Of a stretch of 64,000 nucleotides of DNA, positions 7,088-16,919 are shown piece after piece. A program made the position numbers and the translations under genes. Source of the stretch: Myroides odoratus DSM 2801 (GTDB taxonomy: Bacteria > Bacteroidota > Bacteroidia > Flavobacteriales > Flavobacteriaceae). The DNA is taken from assembly GCF_000243275.1 (NCBI RefSeq), contig NZ_CM001437.1:2549812-2613811 (forward strand). Direction: 5' to 3'. Below the pieces are notes generated by a model, which saw only the letters and a list, made by a program, of their open reading frames with translations, was not told the DNA's origin and ran no database searches. Each line of letters begins with the position of its first letter. The first letter of the stretch is position 1.

Positions 7088-9901
7088 ATGAAATACAATC
7101 CAAGCGAAATTGAAGCGAAATGGCAAAAGTTTTGGAAAGAGAATGAAACTTTTAAAACCTCAAATACATCTGATAAACCGAAGTATTATGTACTAGATAT
7201 GTTTCCTTATCCATCAGGAGCAGGACTTCACGTGGGACACCCACTGGGGTATATTGCATCAGATATTTTTGCGCGTTACAAAAGACACAAAGGTTTTAAT
7301 GTGCTACATCCTCAAGGATATGATAGCTTTGGATTACCTGCTGAACAATATGCGATTCAAACAGGACAGCATCCAGCTATTACTACAGAAGTAAATATTA
7401 CACGTTATAGAGAACAATTAGATCAAATCGGATTTTCTTTTGATTGGTCTCGTGAGATTCGCACTTCCAATGCGGATTACTATAAACATACTCAATGGAT
7501 TTTTATCCAATTGTTCAATGCATGGTATAATAAGGTGTCAGATAAAGCGGAAGCAATCTCAACTTTAGTAGCGTTATTCGAGCAAGAAGGAAATGCAACT
7601 GTACAAGCGGTTTGCGATGAGTCTATTGAAATTTTTACAGCAGCACAATGGAATGCTTTTTCAGTAGAAGAAAAAGAACAAGTGTTGTTGCAATACCGCT
7701 TAACTTATTTAGCAGAAACAGAAGTGAACTGGTGTCCAGCTTTGGGGACTGTATTGGCGAATGACGAAATTAAAGATGGTTTATCAGAACGTGGTGGTCA
7801 TCCGGTGATTCGCAAAAAAATGAAGCAATGGAGTATGCGTATTTCTGCTTATGCAGAACGTTTGTTAGAAGGATTAAATACAATTGACTGGACGGAAAGT
7901 TTAAAAGAAAGTCAACGCAACTGGATTGGTAAATCAGTAGGTGCTTCTGTAATTTTTAATTTAAAAGAATCTACAGATACGATTGAAGTGTTTACAACAC
8001 GTCCAGATACAATCTTTGGTGTGAGTTTTATGACTTTAGCTCCAGAGCATGATTTAGTACAAAAAATTACAACAGCAGAACAAAAAGCAGAAGTAGAAGC
8101 GTATATCGAAGCAACGTCAAAAAGAAGTGAGCGCGATCGTATGGCAGATGTGAAGAAAATCTCAGGTGTTTTTACTGGGGCCTATGCAGAACATCCTTTT
8201 ACGAAAGAACCAATTGAAATTTGGATTGGCGATTATGTATTAGCGGGATATGGAACAGGAGCTGTTATGGCTGTTCCTGCTGGAGACACACGTGATTATG
8301 CTTTTGCAAAACACTTTGGAATTGCAATTAAAAATATTTTCAATCAAGATATCAGTGAAGAAGCATTTGCTGAAAAAGAAGGTTTCGTTTTAGAAAACTC
8401 TGATTTCTTGAATGGATTAGCTTATAAAGAAGCTTCAGCTAAAGCAATTGCTGCTATTGAGGCATTAGGTCAAGGAAAAGGAAAAACAAATTACCGTTTA
8501 CGCGATGCTGTGTTTTCACGTCAACGTTATTGGGGAGAACCATTCCCTGTTTTTTATGTAAATGGATTGCCTAAAATGATTGACAAAGCGTATTTGCCAA
8601 TCTTATTGCCAGAAGTGGAAAAGTATTTGCCAACTGAGGATGGACAACCGCCTTTAGGAAATGCACACACATGGGCTTGGGATTCCGTGAATAATAAGGT
8701 AGTTTCGAATGACTTGATTGACGAGCAAACGATTTTCCCATTGGAATTAAATACAATGCCAGGTTGGGCAGGTTCTTCTTGGTACTGGATGCGTTATATG
8801 GATCCTACAAACGAAGAATTTATCGCATCGGAAGAAGCGTTGAATTACTGGCAAAATGTTGACCTATATATAGGAGGAAGCGAACACGCAACAGGGCATT
8901 TATTGTACAGCCGTTTTTGGAATAAGTTTTTAAAAGATATGGGTGTGGCTCCAACGGAAGAGCCTTTTGCTAAATTGATCAACCAAGGGATGATTTTGGG
9001 TACTTCTGCTTTCGTTTACCGAATTGAAGGAACAAATACATTCATCTCTAAGGATATGATTAAAGATGAAAAAGTACAGCAGTTATATGCTTATGTTGGT
9101 TTGGTAAATAATTCATCCGAATTAGATACGGAAGGATTTAAAGCGTGGAGACCTGATTATGCTACGGCAGAATTTATTTGCAATGCAAATGGAAAATATA
9201 TTGTAGGGCACGAAGTAGAGAAAATGTCTAAGTCGTACTACAATGTGGTTAATCCAGATGATATTTGCCAAGAATATGGTGCGGATACGTTGCGTTTATA
9301 CGAAATGTTCTTAGGGCCATTAGAACAAGCGAAACCTTGGAATACAGCTGGTATTTCTGGCGTTTTTGGTTTCTTGAAAAAATTGTGGAGATTGTATGCG
9401 GATGATACAGCTGTTGTTGTTGTAGATGAGGAACCAACGAAAGAGATGTATAAGTCACTACATAAAACCATTAAAAAAGTACAGGAAGACATTGAGGCTT
9501 TCTCATTCAATACTTCTGTTTCTCAGTTTATGATTTGTGTCAATGAGTTGGGACAACAAAAATGTCACCACCGAGCTATTTTAGAGCCATTGGCTGTTTT
9601 GGTTGCTCCTTATGCACCACATATTGCTGAAGAACTTTGGAGTATGTTAGGACATACAGAGACTATCGCGGATCAAGCATTCCCAGAATTTAAAGCAGAG
9701 TACTTAGTAGAAGATGCGAAAGAATATCCTGTTTCTTTTAATGGAAAAATGCGTTTTAAAATTGAATTGCCATTGGATTTAAGTGTGGCAGAAATTGAGC
9801 AAATAATTTTAGCTGACGAAAGAACACAAGCGCAATTACAAGGACGCGAGCCTAAAAAATTGATTGTAGTACCAGGAAAAATTATCAACATTGTTGGATA
9901 A
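7088..9901 (+). CDS. leuS: Leucine-tRNA ligase
   Basis: 937 aa from ATG 7088. Class I synthetase charging tRNA-Leu. It has the HIGH-type signature (HVGH within PYPSGAGLHVGHPLGY), the CP1 editing domain with the conserved TTRPDTIFG and the YGTGAVMAVPAGD region, and KMSKS (VEKMSKSYYN). It is longer than the ~860-aa E. coli enzyme, mainly because of an insertion after NAWYNKVSDKAEA (about residues 145-205) and a second near residues 645-700, both usual in Bacteroidota. An in-frame extension back to 6896 overlaps divergent ftsX and lies upstream of the promoter, so it is not used. Confidence 0.98.
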   Translation: MKYNPSEIEAKWQKFWKENETFKTSNTSDKPKYYVLDMFPYPSGAGLHVGHPLGYIASDIFARYKRHKGFNVLHPQGYDSFGLPAEQYAIQTGQHPAITTEVNITRYREQLDQIGFSFDWSREIRTSNADYYKHTQWIFIQLFNAWYNKVSDKAEAISTLVALFEQEGNATVQAVCDESIEIFTAAQWNAFSVEEKEQVLLQYRLTYLAETEVNWCPALGTVLANDEIKDGLSERGGHPVIRKKMKQWSMRISAYAERLLEGLNTIDWTESLKESQRNWIGKSVGASVIFNLKESTDTIEVFTTRPDTIFGVSFMTLAPEHDLVQKITTAEQKAEVEAYIEATSKRSERDRMADVKKISGVFTGAYAEHPFTKEPIEIWIGDYVLAGYGTGAVMAVPAGDTRDYAFAKHFGIAIKNIFNQDISEEAFAEKEGFVLENSDFLNGLAYKEASAKAIAAIEALGQGKGKTNYRLRDAVFSRQRYWGEPFPVFYVNGLPKMIDKAYLPILLPEVEKYLPTEDGQPPLGNAHTWAWDSVNNKVVSNDLIDEQTIFPLELNTMPGWAGSSWYWMRYMDPTNEEFIASEEALNYWQNVDLYIGGSEHATGHLLYSRFWNKFLKDMGVAPTEEPFAKLINQGMILGTSAFVYRIEGTNTFISKDMIKDEKVQQLYAYVGLVNNSSELDTEGFKAWRPDYATAEFICNANGKYIVGHEVEKMSKSYYNVVNPDDICQEYGADTLRLYEMFLGPLEQAKPWNTAGISGVFGFLKKLWRLYADDTAVVVVDEEPTKEMYKSLHKTIKKVQEDIEAFSFNTSVSQFMICVNELGQQKCHHRAILEPLAVLVAPYAPHIAEELWSMLGHTETIADQAFPEFKAEYLVEDAKEYPVSFNGKMRFKIELPLDLSVAEIEQIILADERTQAQLQGREPKKLIVVPGKIINIVG

Positions 9902-9925
9902 TGTTTCGAAGTGAACTAATAAAAG

Positions 9926-9964
9926 AAAATCCCGTTGTGCAACTGTACAACGGGATTTTTATTT
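9926..9964 (+). terminator. Terminator between leuS and the SPOR gene
   Basis: 10-bp stem ATCCCGTTGT / ACAACGGGAT with an 8-nt loop, followed by a T-rich tail; A-rich on the other side, so it may also serve the convergent SPOR-domain gene. Confidence 0.85.
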
Positions 9965-10345
9965 TTATTTTCCTGGACGAAGAAGGAGTGAATTGTCGAA
10001 ATCCTTTTTAATGGTTTGAAGGTATCGCTCTGCTTCTAAACGCGTCTTGAAATTTCCTGCTAAAACCTTGTAGGAAGGGTTAGAATAAACTAAGGTTGCT
10101 TCTAGGTCTGGGTAGAGTCTTTTTACGCGACTTAGTGCGGCTTTTGCCTCATTGTTTTTTCCGTAAAAAACTTGAATATTGTATTTATCAGTGTTTAGGC
10201 CTGAAGTTGTTGTACTTCTTTTCGCTTCAACTAGTTTTTTTATGGCTAAGGGCTCTTGAATAGCGTTATTTCGCTCTTGAGCATAACTTATAAGATGCGT
10301 AAAAAACAAGCAAAAAAGAACCGGAAATATTCTTAAAATTCTCAT
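9965..10345 (-). CDS. Exported SPOR-domain protein
   Basis: 126 aa from the ATG at 10345. A signal peptide (MRILRIFPVLFCLFFTHLISYAQ) precedes a short linker and a C-terminal SPOR domain (about residues 50-126: YNIQVFYGKN, AKAALSRVKRLYPDL, YKVLAGNFKTRLEAERYL). SPOR domains bind denuded peptidoglycan at division sites, so a periplasmic, cell-wall-associated role is likely. The longer frame from 10366 is rejected because a perfect -7 element overlaps it and the signal peptide starts at 10345. Monocistronic, convergent with leuS. Confidence 0.88.
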   Translation of the reverse strand: MRILRIFPVLFCLFFTHLISYAQERNNAIQEPLAIKKLVEAKRSTTTSGLNTDKYNIQVFYGKNNEAKAALSRVKRLYPDLEATLVYSNPSYKVLAGNFKTRLEAERYLQTIKKDFDNSLLLRPGK

Positions 10346-10363
10346 AATGAAATGTATTTGAAG

Positions 10364-10371
10364 CAAATTTA
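10364..10371 (-). promoter_or_regulatory. -7 promoter element for the SPOR-domain gene
   Basis: Perfect TAAATTTG on the minus strand, about 19 nt upstream of the chosen start codon; no clear -33 TTG at standard spacing. Confidence 0.45.
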
Positions 10372-10468
10372 CAATTATTCTTGAAAATTGCGTGGAAAGC
10401 CTTTATTTAGAACGCGTATAAATTAAAGATTAAGGTCGTTAAAGGTTTTAAGAGTTATGCATAAATTG

Positions 10469-10476
10469 TATTTTTG
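10469..10476 (+). promoter_or_regulatory. -7 promoter element for the act-cox operon
   Basis: Perfect TATTTTTG. It would give an untranslated leader of about 85 nt before actA (ATG 10566). No good -33 TTG at 17-23 nt. Confidence 0.45.
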
Positions 10477-10565
10477 TCGGAGTTTGTAAATAAGGTGTAT
10501 TGAATAATAGTTGATTATTGCTGTTATTAGAAAGACCAAGTTTAGTTGAAAATCAATTTATAACT

Positions 10566-11846
10566 ATGAAAAAAGTGGGTAACCATAATTCGTTTTCAAA
10601 GATTTTATTCTTTTGTTTAGCATTAATGCTATCGTTTTCTACAATTTCGTTTGCGCAGGATGCAGCAAAAGGTAAGGAATTGTTTAATTCTAACTGTGCG
10701 GCATGTCATAAGTTAGACGGGGCTTCTACAGGACCTGCACTTCGTGGAGTTGTTGAACGTCACGATGGGGATGTAGAGTGGCTACACAAGTGGATTAAAA
10801 GTAGTTCATCTTTGATTAAATCTGGTGACGCTCGTGCAGTAAAACTGTTCAACGAGTGGAACAAAGTTGTAATGAACGACTTCCCAGGTTTATCTGACCA
10901 AAATATTGACGATATTTTGGCGTATGTATCTGAACCAAAAGCTGAAGCTCCAGCTCCTACTGCAAGTACAGAGGGCGCTCAGGGACAAGGTGGTGGAGAT
11001 GCAGTTTCTAATATGATTGTATTAGGAGCATTAGTAGTAGTGTTGTTATTATTGGTAACGATGCTTTTCCTTGTTAAAAAAGTATTGAATAAAGTTGTTG
11101 AGGCTAATGGATTGACAGAAGAAGTTCGTCAAACAGTTCCATTGTGGAAAGCGTTTGTGAAAAATCAATTCTTAGTAATCTGCTCTACAATTATCTTTAT
11201 TCTGATTGGATCGTATTTCGCTTATGGCTATATGATGCAAATAGGAGTAGATAAAGGGTATGAGCCTGTGCAACCAATTCACTTTTCACACAAAATTCAC
11301 GCAGGAGATAATGGTATTGATTGTAAATACTGTCACTCATCTGCAAGATCAAGTAAAACTTCAGGAATTCCATCATTGAATGTTTGTATGAACTGTCATA
11401 AGAGCATTAGTGAGTTTACAGGTGATGCTGGAACAGACTATGGGAAATATACTCCAGAGTTTTACACTGCTGAGATTCAAAAGTTATATGACGCTGTTGG
11501 ATGGGATCCTTCAACTCAAAAATATACTGGTAAAGAGAAGCCTGTAAAATGGGTTCGTATTCATAATTTACCTGATTTCGTTTACTACAATCACTCACAA
11601 CACGTAAATGTTGCTGGTTTAGAATGTCAAACTTGTCACGGACCAGTTGAAGAAATGGAAATCATGAGACAACACTCTCCATTGACAATGGGATGGTGTA
11701 TCGACTGTCACAGAACGACTGATGTTAAGTTAAAGGATAATGCTTACTATGCTAAAATCCATGAAGAACTTGCTAACAAGTACGGAGTAGAGAAGTTGAC
11801 AGTTGCTCAAATGGGTGGACTTGAGTGTGGTAAATGTCACTATTAA
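10566..11846 (+). CDS. actA: Alternative complex III multiheme cytochrome c subunit ActA
   Basis: 426 aa from ATG 10566. The electron-output subunit of the quinol:cytochrome c oxidoreductase ACIII. A signal peptide (ending ..FAQD) leads into a mono-heme cytochrome c domain with CAACH (residue ~44), an Ala/Pro/Gln-rich linker, two transmembrane helices (IVLGALVVVLLLLVTMLFLV; FLVICSTIIFILIGSYFAYG), and a C-terminal domain with five more CxxCH motifs (CKYCH, CMNCH, CQTCH, CIDCH, CGKCH). It therefore binds six hemes rather than the five of the classical ActA; the extra domain looks like a fused small cytochrome c. The in-frame TTG at 10518 is not used, since the signal peptide begins at 10566. 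Confidence 0.93.
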   Translation: MKKVGNHNSFSKILFFCLALMLSFSTISFAQDAAKGKELFNSNCAACHKLDGASTGPALRGVVERHDGDVEWLHKWIKSSSSLIKSGDARAVKLFNEWNKVVMNDFPGLSDQNIDDILAYVSEPKAEAPAPTASTEGAQGQGGGDAVSNMIVLGALVVVLLLLVTMLFLVKKVLNKVVEANGLTEEVRQTVPLWKAFVKNQFLVICSTIIFILIGSYFAYGYMMQIGVDKGYEPVQPIHFSHKIHAGDNGIDCKYCHSSARSSKTSGIPSLNVCMNCHKSISEFTGDAGTDYGKYTPEFYTAEIQKLYDAVGWDPSTQKYTGKEKPVKWVRIHNLPDFVYYNHSQHVNVAGLECQTCHGPVEEMEIMRQHSPLTMGWCIDCHRTTDVKLKDNAYYAKIHEELANKYGVEKLTVAQMGGLECGKCHY

Positions 11847-11883
11847 GAATTATTTAAGAATAAGAAGCTAATATTTATATACA

Positions 11884-14800
11884 ATGGCATCAAACAAAAA
11901 ATACTGGAAAAGTGTTGAAGAGCTGAATGATAATAGTTCTATTGTTGAGACGCTAAGAAACAATGAGTTTGTTGAGGAAATTCCTACAGATGAATTTCTT
12001 GGAGACAAAAACAAATTGTCTTCTTCTTCAACAACTCGTCGAGACTTTTTGAAATATGTTGGTTTTTCAACAGCTGCAGCAACGTTAGCTGCTTGTGAGG
12101 GACCAGTAATAAAGTCAATTCCTTACGTAGTTCAACCAGAGGAAATTATCCCTGGAATTGCGGACTACTATGCGACTACAATCGCAGATGGTTTTGATTT
12201 TGTGAATGTTTTGGTTAAGACTCGTGAGGGTCGTCCAATCAAAATTGATAATAACAAACTTGCAAATGCATATTCTGGTGCGAATGCACGTGTGCATGCA
12301 TCAGTACTTTCGATGTATGATAGCTTGCGATTAAAAGCGCCAAAAATCGAAGGAAAAAATGTTTCTTGGGATGATGTAGATGCTAAGGTAAGAGCAAGTT
12401 TACAAGATGCTAAAGCAACAGGAGGTAGCGTTGTGTTATTGACGAATACAATGGCAAGTCCTTCTACTGATAAATTAATCGGAGAGTTTATCGAAACTTA
12501 TCCAAATGCGAAACACGTAGTGTACGATGCGATTTCATCTTCTGCAGCTGCAGATGCTTATGAACAAGCATACGGAAAACGTGGATTAGCTGATTACGAT
12601 TTCGGTAAAGCTAGTGTAATCGTTTCTGTAGGTGCAGATTTCTTAGGAGATTGGCAAGGTGGAGGATACGATTCAGCTTACGCGCAAAATCGTATTCCTA
12701 AAAATGGAGTAATGTCTAAGCACATTCAGATTGAAGCTAATATGAGTCTTTCTGGAGCTAATGCTGACGTTCGTCTTCCATTATCTGTTGCTGATCAAAA
12801 AGCAGCATTAGTGAAATTGTACAACGCAATCGTAGGAGGATCTGTTTCTTCTGCTAATACAGCGTACGATGAAGCTATTATGAAAGCAGCTAAACAAGTA
12901 AAAGCAGCAGGTTCAAAAGGAGTTGTTGTTACAGGTTTAGACGATGTAAATGCTCAATTAGTTGTTTTTGCAATTAACGAAGCATTACAAGCAGAGGCTT
13001 TCATGCCAGAACAAACAAAATACGTAAGACAAGGTAATGCTGCAAAAGTTACTGAGTTGATTAAAGAAATGAACGCTGGTAAAGTTCACACTTTAATTAT
13101 GTCAGGAATCAACCCAGTATATACGTTAGCAAATAGTGCTGCTTTCGTTGAAGGATTGAAGAAAGTGAAAACTTCAGTAAGCTTCTCAATGAAAGAAGAC
13201 GAAACTGCTTTAGAGGCTACAATCGCAGCAGCTACTCCTCATTATTTAGAGGCTTGGGGTGATGTGATGATCAAACAAGGTCACTATTCAGTTACACAAC
13301 CTACAATCAGACCATTATTTGATACAAGACAATTCCAAGAGGCTTTATTGTTGTGGAATGGAAATAATACAGCGTATTATGACTACATCAAAGCAACTAG
13401 CGCTTCTTATGTAAATGGATTAACTTGGAATCAATTGGTTCACGATGGTTTCGCTGTATCAGGTGAAAATACCAAAGTATCAGCTACTGCTGATTTCTCT
13501 TCTGCTGTTGCTGCTTTAAGTAAAGCGAAAAAAGGAGAAGGTTTAGAGTTAGTATTATACTCTAAAACAGGTATGGGAGATGGACAACAAGCAAATAACC
13601 CTTGGTTACAAGAGTTCCCAGATCCAATCACACGTGTTTCATGGGATAACTACTTAACTATCTCTCGCGTTGACGCAGAAGCTTTAGGAATTGAAAACTT
13701 CCACGTAGCTAACGGTGGTTTAGATGGTAGCTATGTTACAATTACTGCAAATGGTGTTGCATTAGAAAATGTACCTGCATTAATTCAACCAGGACAAGCG
13801 GCTGGAACAGTTGGTTTAGCTTTCGGTTACGGAAGAAAAGCTAGCTTAAAAGAAGATATGCAAGTAGGTGTTAATGCTTACACATTATATCACAACTTCG
13901 AAAATGTACAAAATGTTACTGTAGCAAAAGCATCAGGAAACCATGAGTTTGCTTGTGTTCAGTTACAAAACACATTAATGAGTAGAGGGGATATCGTTAA
14001 AGATACTACATTAGAAATTTTCAATACAAAAGATGCTGAAGAGTGGAACGTATTCCCAATGGTTTCTTACGATCACCAAGAAGTAAGAGCAGCATCAATT
14101 GATATCTGGGAATCATTCGATCGTACTGTAGGTCACCACTTTAATTTATCGATTGACTTAAATGCTTGTACTGGATGTGGGGCTTGTGTTATCGCATGTC
14201 ACGCTGAAAATAACGTACCAGTAGTTGGTAAATCAGAAGTAAGAAGAAGTAGAGATATGCACTGGTTGCGTATTGATAGATACTATTCATCAGAAGATAC
14301 ATTTGCTGCAGATGTTGATAAGAAAGTAACAGCAAAAGGATTCTCAGAAGCTCGTTCTGCTTATATGGAATTAGAGCACCCTGCGGATAATCCACAAGTT
14401 GTTTTCCAACCTGTAATGTGTCAGCATTGTAATCATGCTCCTTGTGAAACAGTATGTCCAGTAGCTGCTACATCACACGGTCGCCAAGGTCAAAACCATA
14501 TGGCTTATAACCGTTGTGTTGGTACTAGATACTGTGCAAACAACTGTCCTTATAAGGTTAGACGTTTCAACTGGTTCTTATATGCTCAAAATGATGAGTT
14601 CGATTTCCACATGAATGATGATTTAGGACGTATGGTATTAAACCCAGACGTTGTAGTTCGTTCAAGAGGGGTAATGGAAAAATGTTCATTGTGTATCCAA
14701 ATGACACAAGCAACAATCTTGAAAGCGAAGAATGAAGGTAGAGCGGTTCGTCCAAACGAATTCGAAACTGCTTGTTCTGCGGCTTGTTCAAGTGGAGCTA

Positions 14801-14934
14801 TGGTGTTCGGAGATGTTAATGAAAAAGAATCAGAAATTACTAAATTAGCTGAATCAGATAGAACATACCACTTGTTAGAGCACATTGGTACAAAACCAAA
14901 TGTATTCTACCACGTTAAGGTTAGAAATATCTAG
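11884..14934 (+). CDS. actB: Alternative complex III iron-sulfur subunit ActB (molybdopterin oxidoreductase-like)
   Basis: 1016 aa. A fusion of a molybdopterin-oxidoreductase-like domain (ActB1, about residues 80-740, which in ACIII carries no molybdenum) and an iron-sulfur domain (ActB2, about 745-1016). A twin-arginine motif (TTRRDFLKYVG, Arg52-53) followed by LAAC (Cys71) indicates Tat export with lipoprotein anchoring. Cysteine clusters: CTGCGACVIAC (~761), CQHCNHAPCETVC (~845), CVGTRYCANNC (~877), then CSLC (~933) paired with ACSAAC (~963), as expected for the [4Fe-4S]/[3Fe-4S] set that passes electrons from quinol to ActA. Second gene of the act operon. Confidence 0.95.
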   Translation: MASNKKYWKSVEELNDNSSIVETLRNNEFVEEIPTDEFLGDKNKLSSSSTTRRDFLKYVGFSTAAATLAACEGPVIKSIPYVVQPEEIIPGIADYYATTIADGFDFVNVLVKTREGRPIKIDNNKLANAYSGANARVHASVLSMYDSLRLKAPKIEGKNVSWDDVDAKVRASLQDAKATGGSVVLLTNTMASPSTDKLIGEFIETYPNAKHVVYDAISSSAAADAYEQAYGKRGLADYDFGKASVIVSVGADFLGDWQGGGYDSAYAQNRIPKNGVMSKHIQIEANMSLSGANADVRLPLSVADQKAALVKLYNAIVGGSVSSANTAYDEAIMKAAKQVKAAGSKGVVVTGLDDVNAQLVVFAINEALQAEAFMPEQTKYVRQGNAAKVTELIKEMNAGKVHTLIMSGINPVYTLANSAAFVEGLKKVKTSVSFSMKEDETALEATIAAATPHYLEAWGDVMIKQGHYSVTQPTIRPLFDTRQFQEALLLWNGNNTAYYDYIKATSASYVNGLTWNQLVHDGFAVSGENTKVSATADFSSAVAALSKAKKGEGLELVLYSKTGMGDGQQANNPWLQEFPDPITRVSWDNYLTISRVDAEALGIENFHVANGGLDGSYVTITANGVALENVPALIQPGQAAGTVGLAFGYGRKASLKEDMQVGVNAYTLYHNFENVQNVTVAKASGNHEFACVQLQNTLMSRGDIVKDTTLEIFNTKDAEEWNVFPMVSYDHQEVRAASIDIWESFDRTVGHHFNLSIDLNACTGCGACVIACHAENNVPVVGKSEVRRSRDMHWLRIDRYYSSEDTFAADVDKKVTAKGFSEARSAYMELEHPADNPQVVFQPVMCQHCNHAPCETVCPVAATSHGRQGQNHMAYNRCVGTRYCANNCPYKVRRFNWFLYAQNDEFDFHMNDDLGRMVLNPDVVVRSRGVMEKCSLCIQMTQATILKAKNEGRAVRPNEFETACSAACSSGAMVFGDVNEKESEITKLAESDRTYHLLEHIGTKPNVFYHVKVRNI

Positions 14935-14974
14935 TTTAAAAAGAATTATTAATTAAAGAAACATATAAAGGATT

Positions 14975-16384
14975 ATGTCGTCACATTACGAAGCACCCAT
15001 TAGAAAACCTTTAGTTATCGGTAAGAAATCTTACCACGATATAACTGTGGATGTGGCTAGACCTGTTGAAGGACGAGCAAATAAATTATGGTGGAGAGTT
15101 TTCACTATTGCTTTGTTAGCTTTCCTATGGGGAGTAGGCTGTATGGCTTATACTGTAGGAACAGGTATAGGTACTTGGGGATTAAATAAAACTGTTGGAT
15201 GGGCTTGGGATATTACCAATTTCGTTTGGTGGGTTGGTATCGGTCACGCCGGTACATTAATTTCTGCTGTATTATTATTATTTAGACAAAAATGGAGAAT
15301 GGCTATTAACCGTTCTGCTGAGGCAATGACAATTTTCTCAGTAGTTCAGGCTGGTTTATTCCCTATTATACATATGGGTCGCCCTTGGTTAGCGTACTGG
15401 GTATTACCTATTCCAAACCAATTCGGTTCGTTATGGGTAAACTTTAACTCACCGTTATTATGGGACGTATTCGCGATTTCTACGTATTTATCAGTATCAT
15501 TAGTATTCTGGTGGACTGGTTTATTACCTGACTTCGCAATGTTACGTGATAGAGCTATCACCCCATTTACAAAAAGAGTTTATTCAATTCTATCTTTCGG
15601 TTGGTCGGGTAGAGCAAAAGATTGGCAACGTTTTGAGGAAGTTCACTTAGTATTAGCTGGTTTAGCTACTCCACTTGTACTTTCTGTACACACGATTGTA
15701 TCTTTTGACTTTGCTACGTCAGTAATCCCAGGATGGCATACAACAATCTTACCTCCGTACTTCGTTGCGGGTGCGATCTTCTCTGGATTCGCAATGGTAA
15801 ACACGTTGTTGATCATCATGAGAAAAGTATCGAACTTAGAAGATTATATTACAGTTCAGCACATTGAGTTGATGAACATCATCGTAATGATTACAGGATC
15901 TGTGGTAGGGGTTGCTTATATCACAGAGTTATGGGTAGCTTGGTATTCAGGAGTTGAGTATGAACAATACGCATTCTTGAACCGTGCTTCTGGTCCATAC
16001 TGGTGGTCATACTGGTTGATGATGACTTGTAACGTAATTTCTCCACAAGTTATGTGGGTGAAAAAGATTAGAACTAACATTTTAGCTTCGTTTATTATCT
16101 CAATCGTAGTAAACGTGGGGATGTGGTTCGAGCGTTTCGTAATTATCGTGACGTCGTTACACAGAGATTACTTACCGTCATCTTGGACAATGTTCCAACC
16201 AACATTTGTTGATGCTGGTATCTATATTGGAACAATCGGTTTCTTCTTCGTATTATTCTTGTTATATTCAAGAAGTTTCCCTGTAATTGCGCAAGCAGAG
16301 GTGAAAACTATCTTGAAATCATCAGGTGAATACTACAAAAAAGAAAGAGATAGTAAAGAAGGTCATCAATCATTAAATCACTAA
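14975..16384 (+). CDS. actC: Alternative complex III NrfD-like membrane subunit ActC
   Basis: 469 aa, about ten transmembrane helices of the NrfD/PsrC family. ActC holds the main quinol-binding site near the periplasmic side next to ActB. Visible features include WWVGIGHAGTLISAVLLL and IHMGRPWLAYWVLP, with conserved His and Arg residues in the quinone pocket region, and WYSGVEYEQYAF. It lies 40 nt after actB in the same operon and is followed by actD 6 nt later. Confidence 0.95.
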   Translation: MSSHYEAPIRKPLVIGKKSYHDITVDVARPVEGRANKLWWRVFTIALLAFLWGVGCMAYTVGTGIGTWGLNKTVGWAWDITNFVWWVGIGHAGTLISAVLLLFRQKWRMAINRSAEAMTIFSVVQAGLFPIIHMGRPWLAYWVLPIPNQFGSLWVNFNSPLLWDVFAISTYLSVSLVFWWTGLLPDFAMLRDRAITPFTKRVYSILSFGWSGRAKDWQRFEEVHLVLAGLATPLVLSVHTIVSFDFATSVIPGWHTTILPPYFVAGAIFSGFAMVNTLLIIMRKVSNLEDYITVQHIELMNIIVMITGSVVGVAYITELWVAWYSGVEYEQYAFLNRASGPYWWSYWLMMTCNVISPQVMWVKKIRTNILASFIISIVVNVGMWFERFVIIVTSLHRDYLPSSWTMFQPTFVDAGIYIGTIGFFFVLFLLYSRSFPVIAQAEVKTILKSSGEYYKKERDSKEGHQSLNH

Positions 16385-16390
16385 TTCGTT

Positions 16391-16912
16391 ATGAGTAATA
16401 AGTTTATTCACGCAATATACAATGATGATGATGTGTTGTTAGATGCAGTTAAAGAAACGAGATCTGCTCACCATCACATTGAAGAGATATACACGCCTTT
16501 CCCAGTTCACGGACTAGATAAGGCGATGGGATTAAAACCAACTAGATTAGCTATTTGTGCATTCTTATACGGTTTAGTAGGTTTAGCATTTGGAACAAGC
16601 ATGATGTATTTCATTATGATTGTGGATTGGCCACAAGATATTGGAGGTAAACCTAGTTTTAGTTTTATTCAAAATATGCCAGCTTTCGTGCCTATTATGT
16701 TTGAGATGACTGTGTTGTTTTCTGCTCACTTAATGGTTTTAACTTTCTTCTTTAGAAGTAAATTATGGCCATTTAAAACAGCTGAAAACCCAGATGTAAG
16801 AACAACTGATGACCATTTCTTAATGGAGGTTGCTTTACATGGAGACGAAAATACTGCAATTGAATTTTTCAAAGGTACAGGAGCAGTTGAAGTTAAAGTA
16901 ATTGAAAAGTAA
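16391..16912 (+). CDS. actD: Alternative complex III subunit ActD (DUF3341)
   Basis: 173 aa with two transmembrane helices (LAICAFLYGLVGLAFGTSMMYF and PIMFEMTVLFSAHLMVLTFFF) and soluble ends; matches the DUF3341/ActD pattern (YTPFPVHGLDKAMGL). It is a small structural subunit of the complex with no cofactor. The N-terminal cytoplasmic part has a short HHH stretch. Third-from-last gene of the act set, 7 nt upstream of actE. Confidence 0.93.
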   Translation: MSNKFIHAIYNDDDVLLDAVKETRSAHHHIEEIYTPFPVHGLDKAMGLKPTRLAICAFLYGLVGLAFGTSMMYFIMIVDWPQDIGGKPSFSFIQNMPAFVPIMFEMTVLFSAHLMVLTFFFRSKLWPFKTAENPDVRTTDDHFLMEVALHGDENTAIEFFKGTGAVEVKVIEK

Positions 16913-16919
16913 TAGTAGC

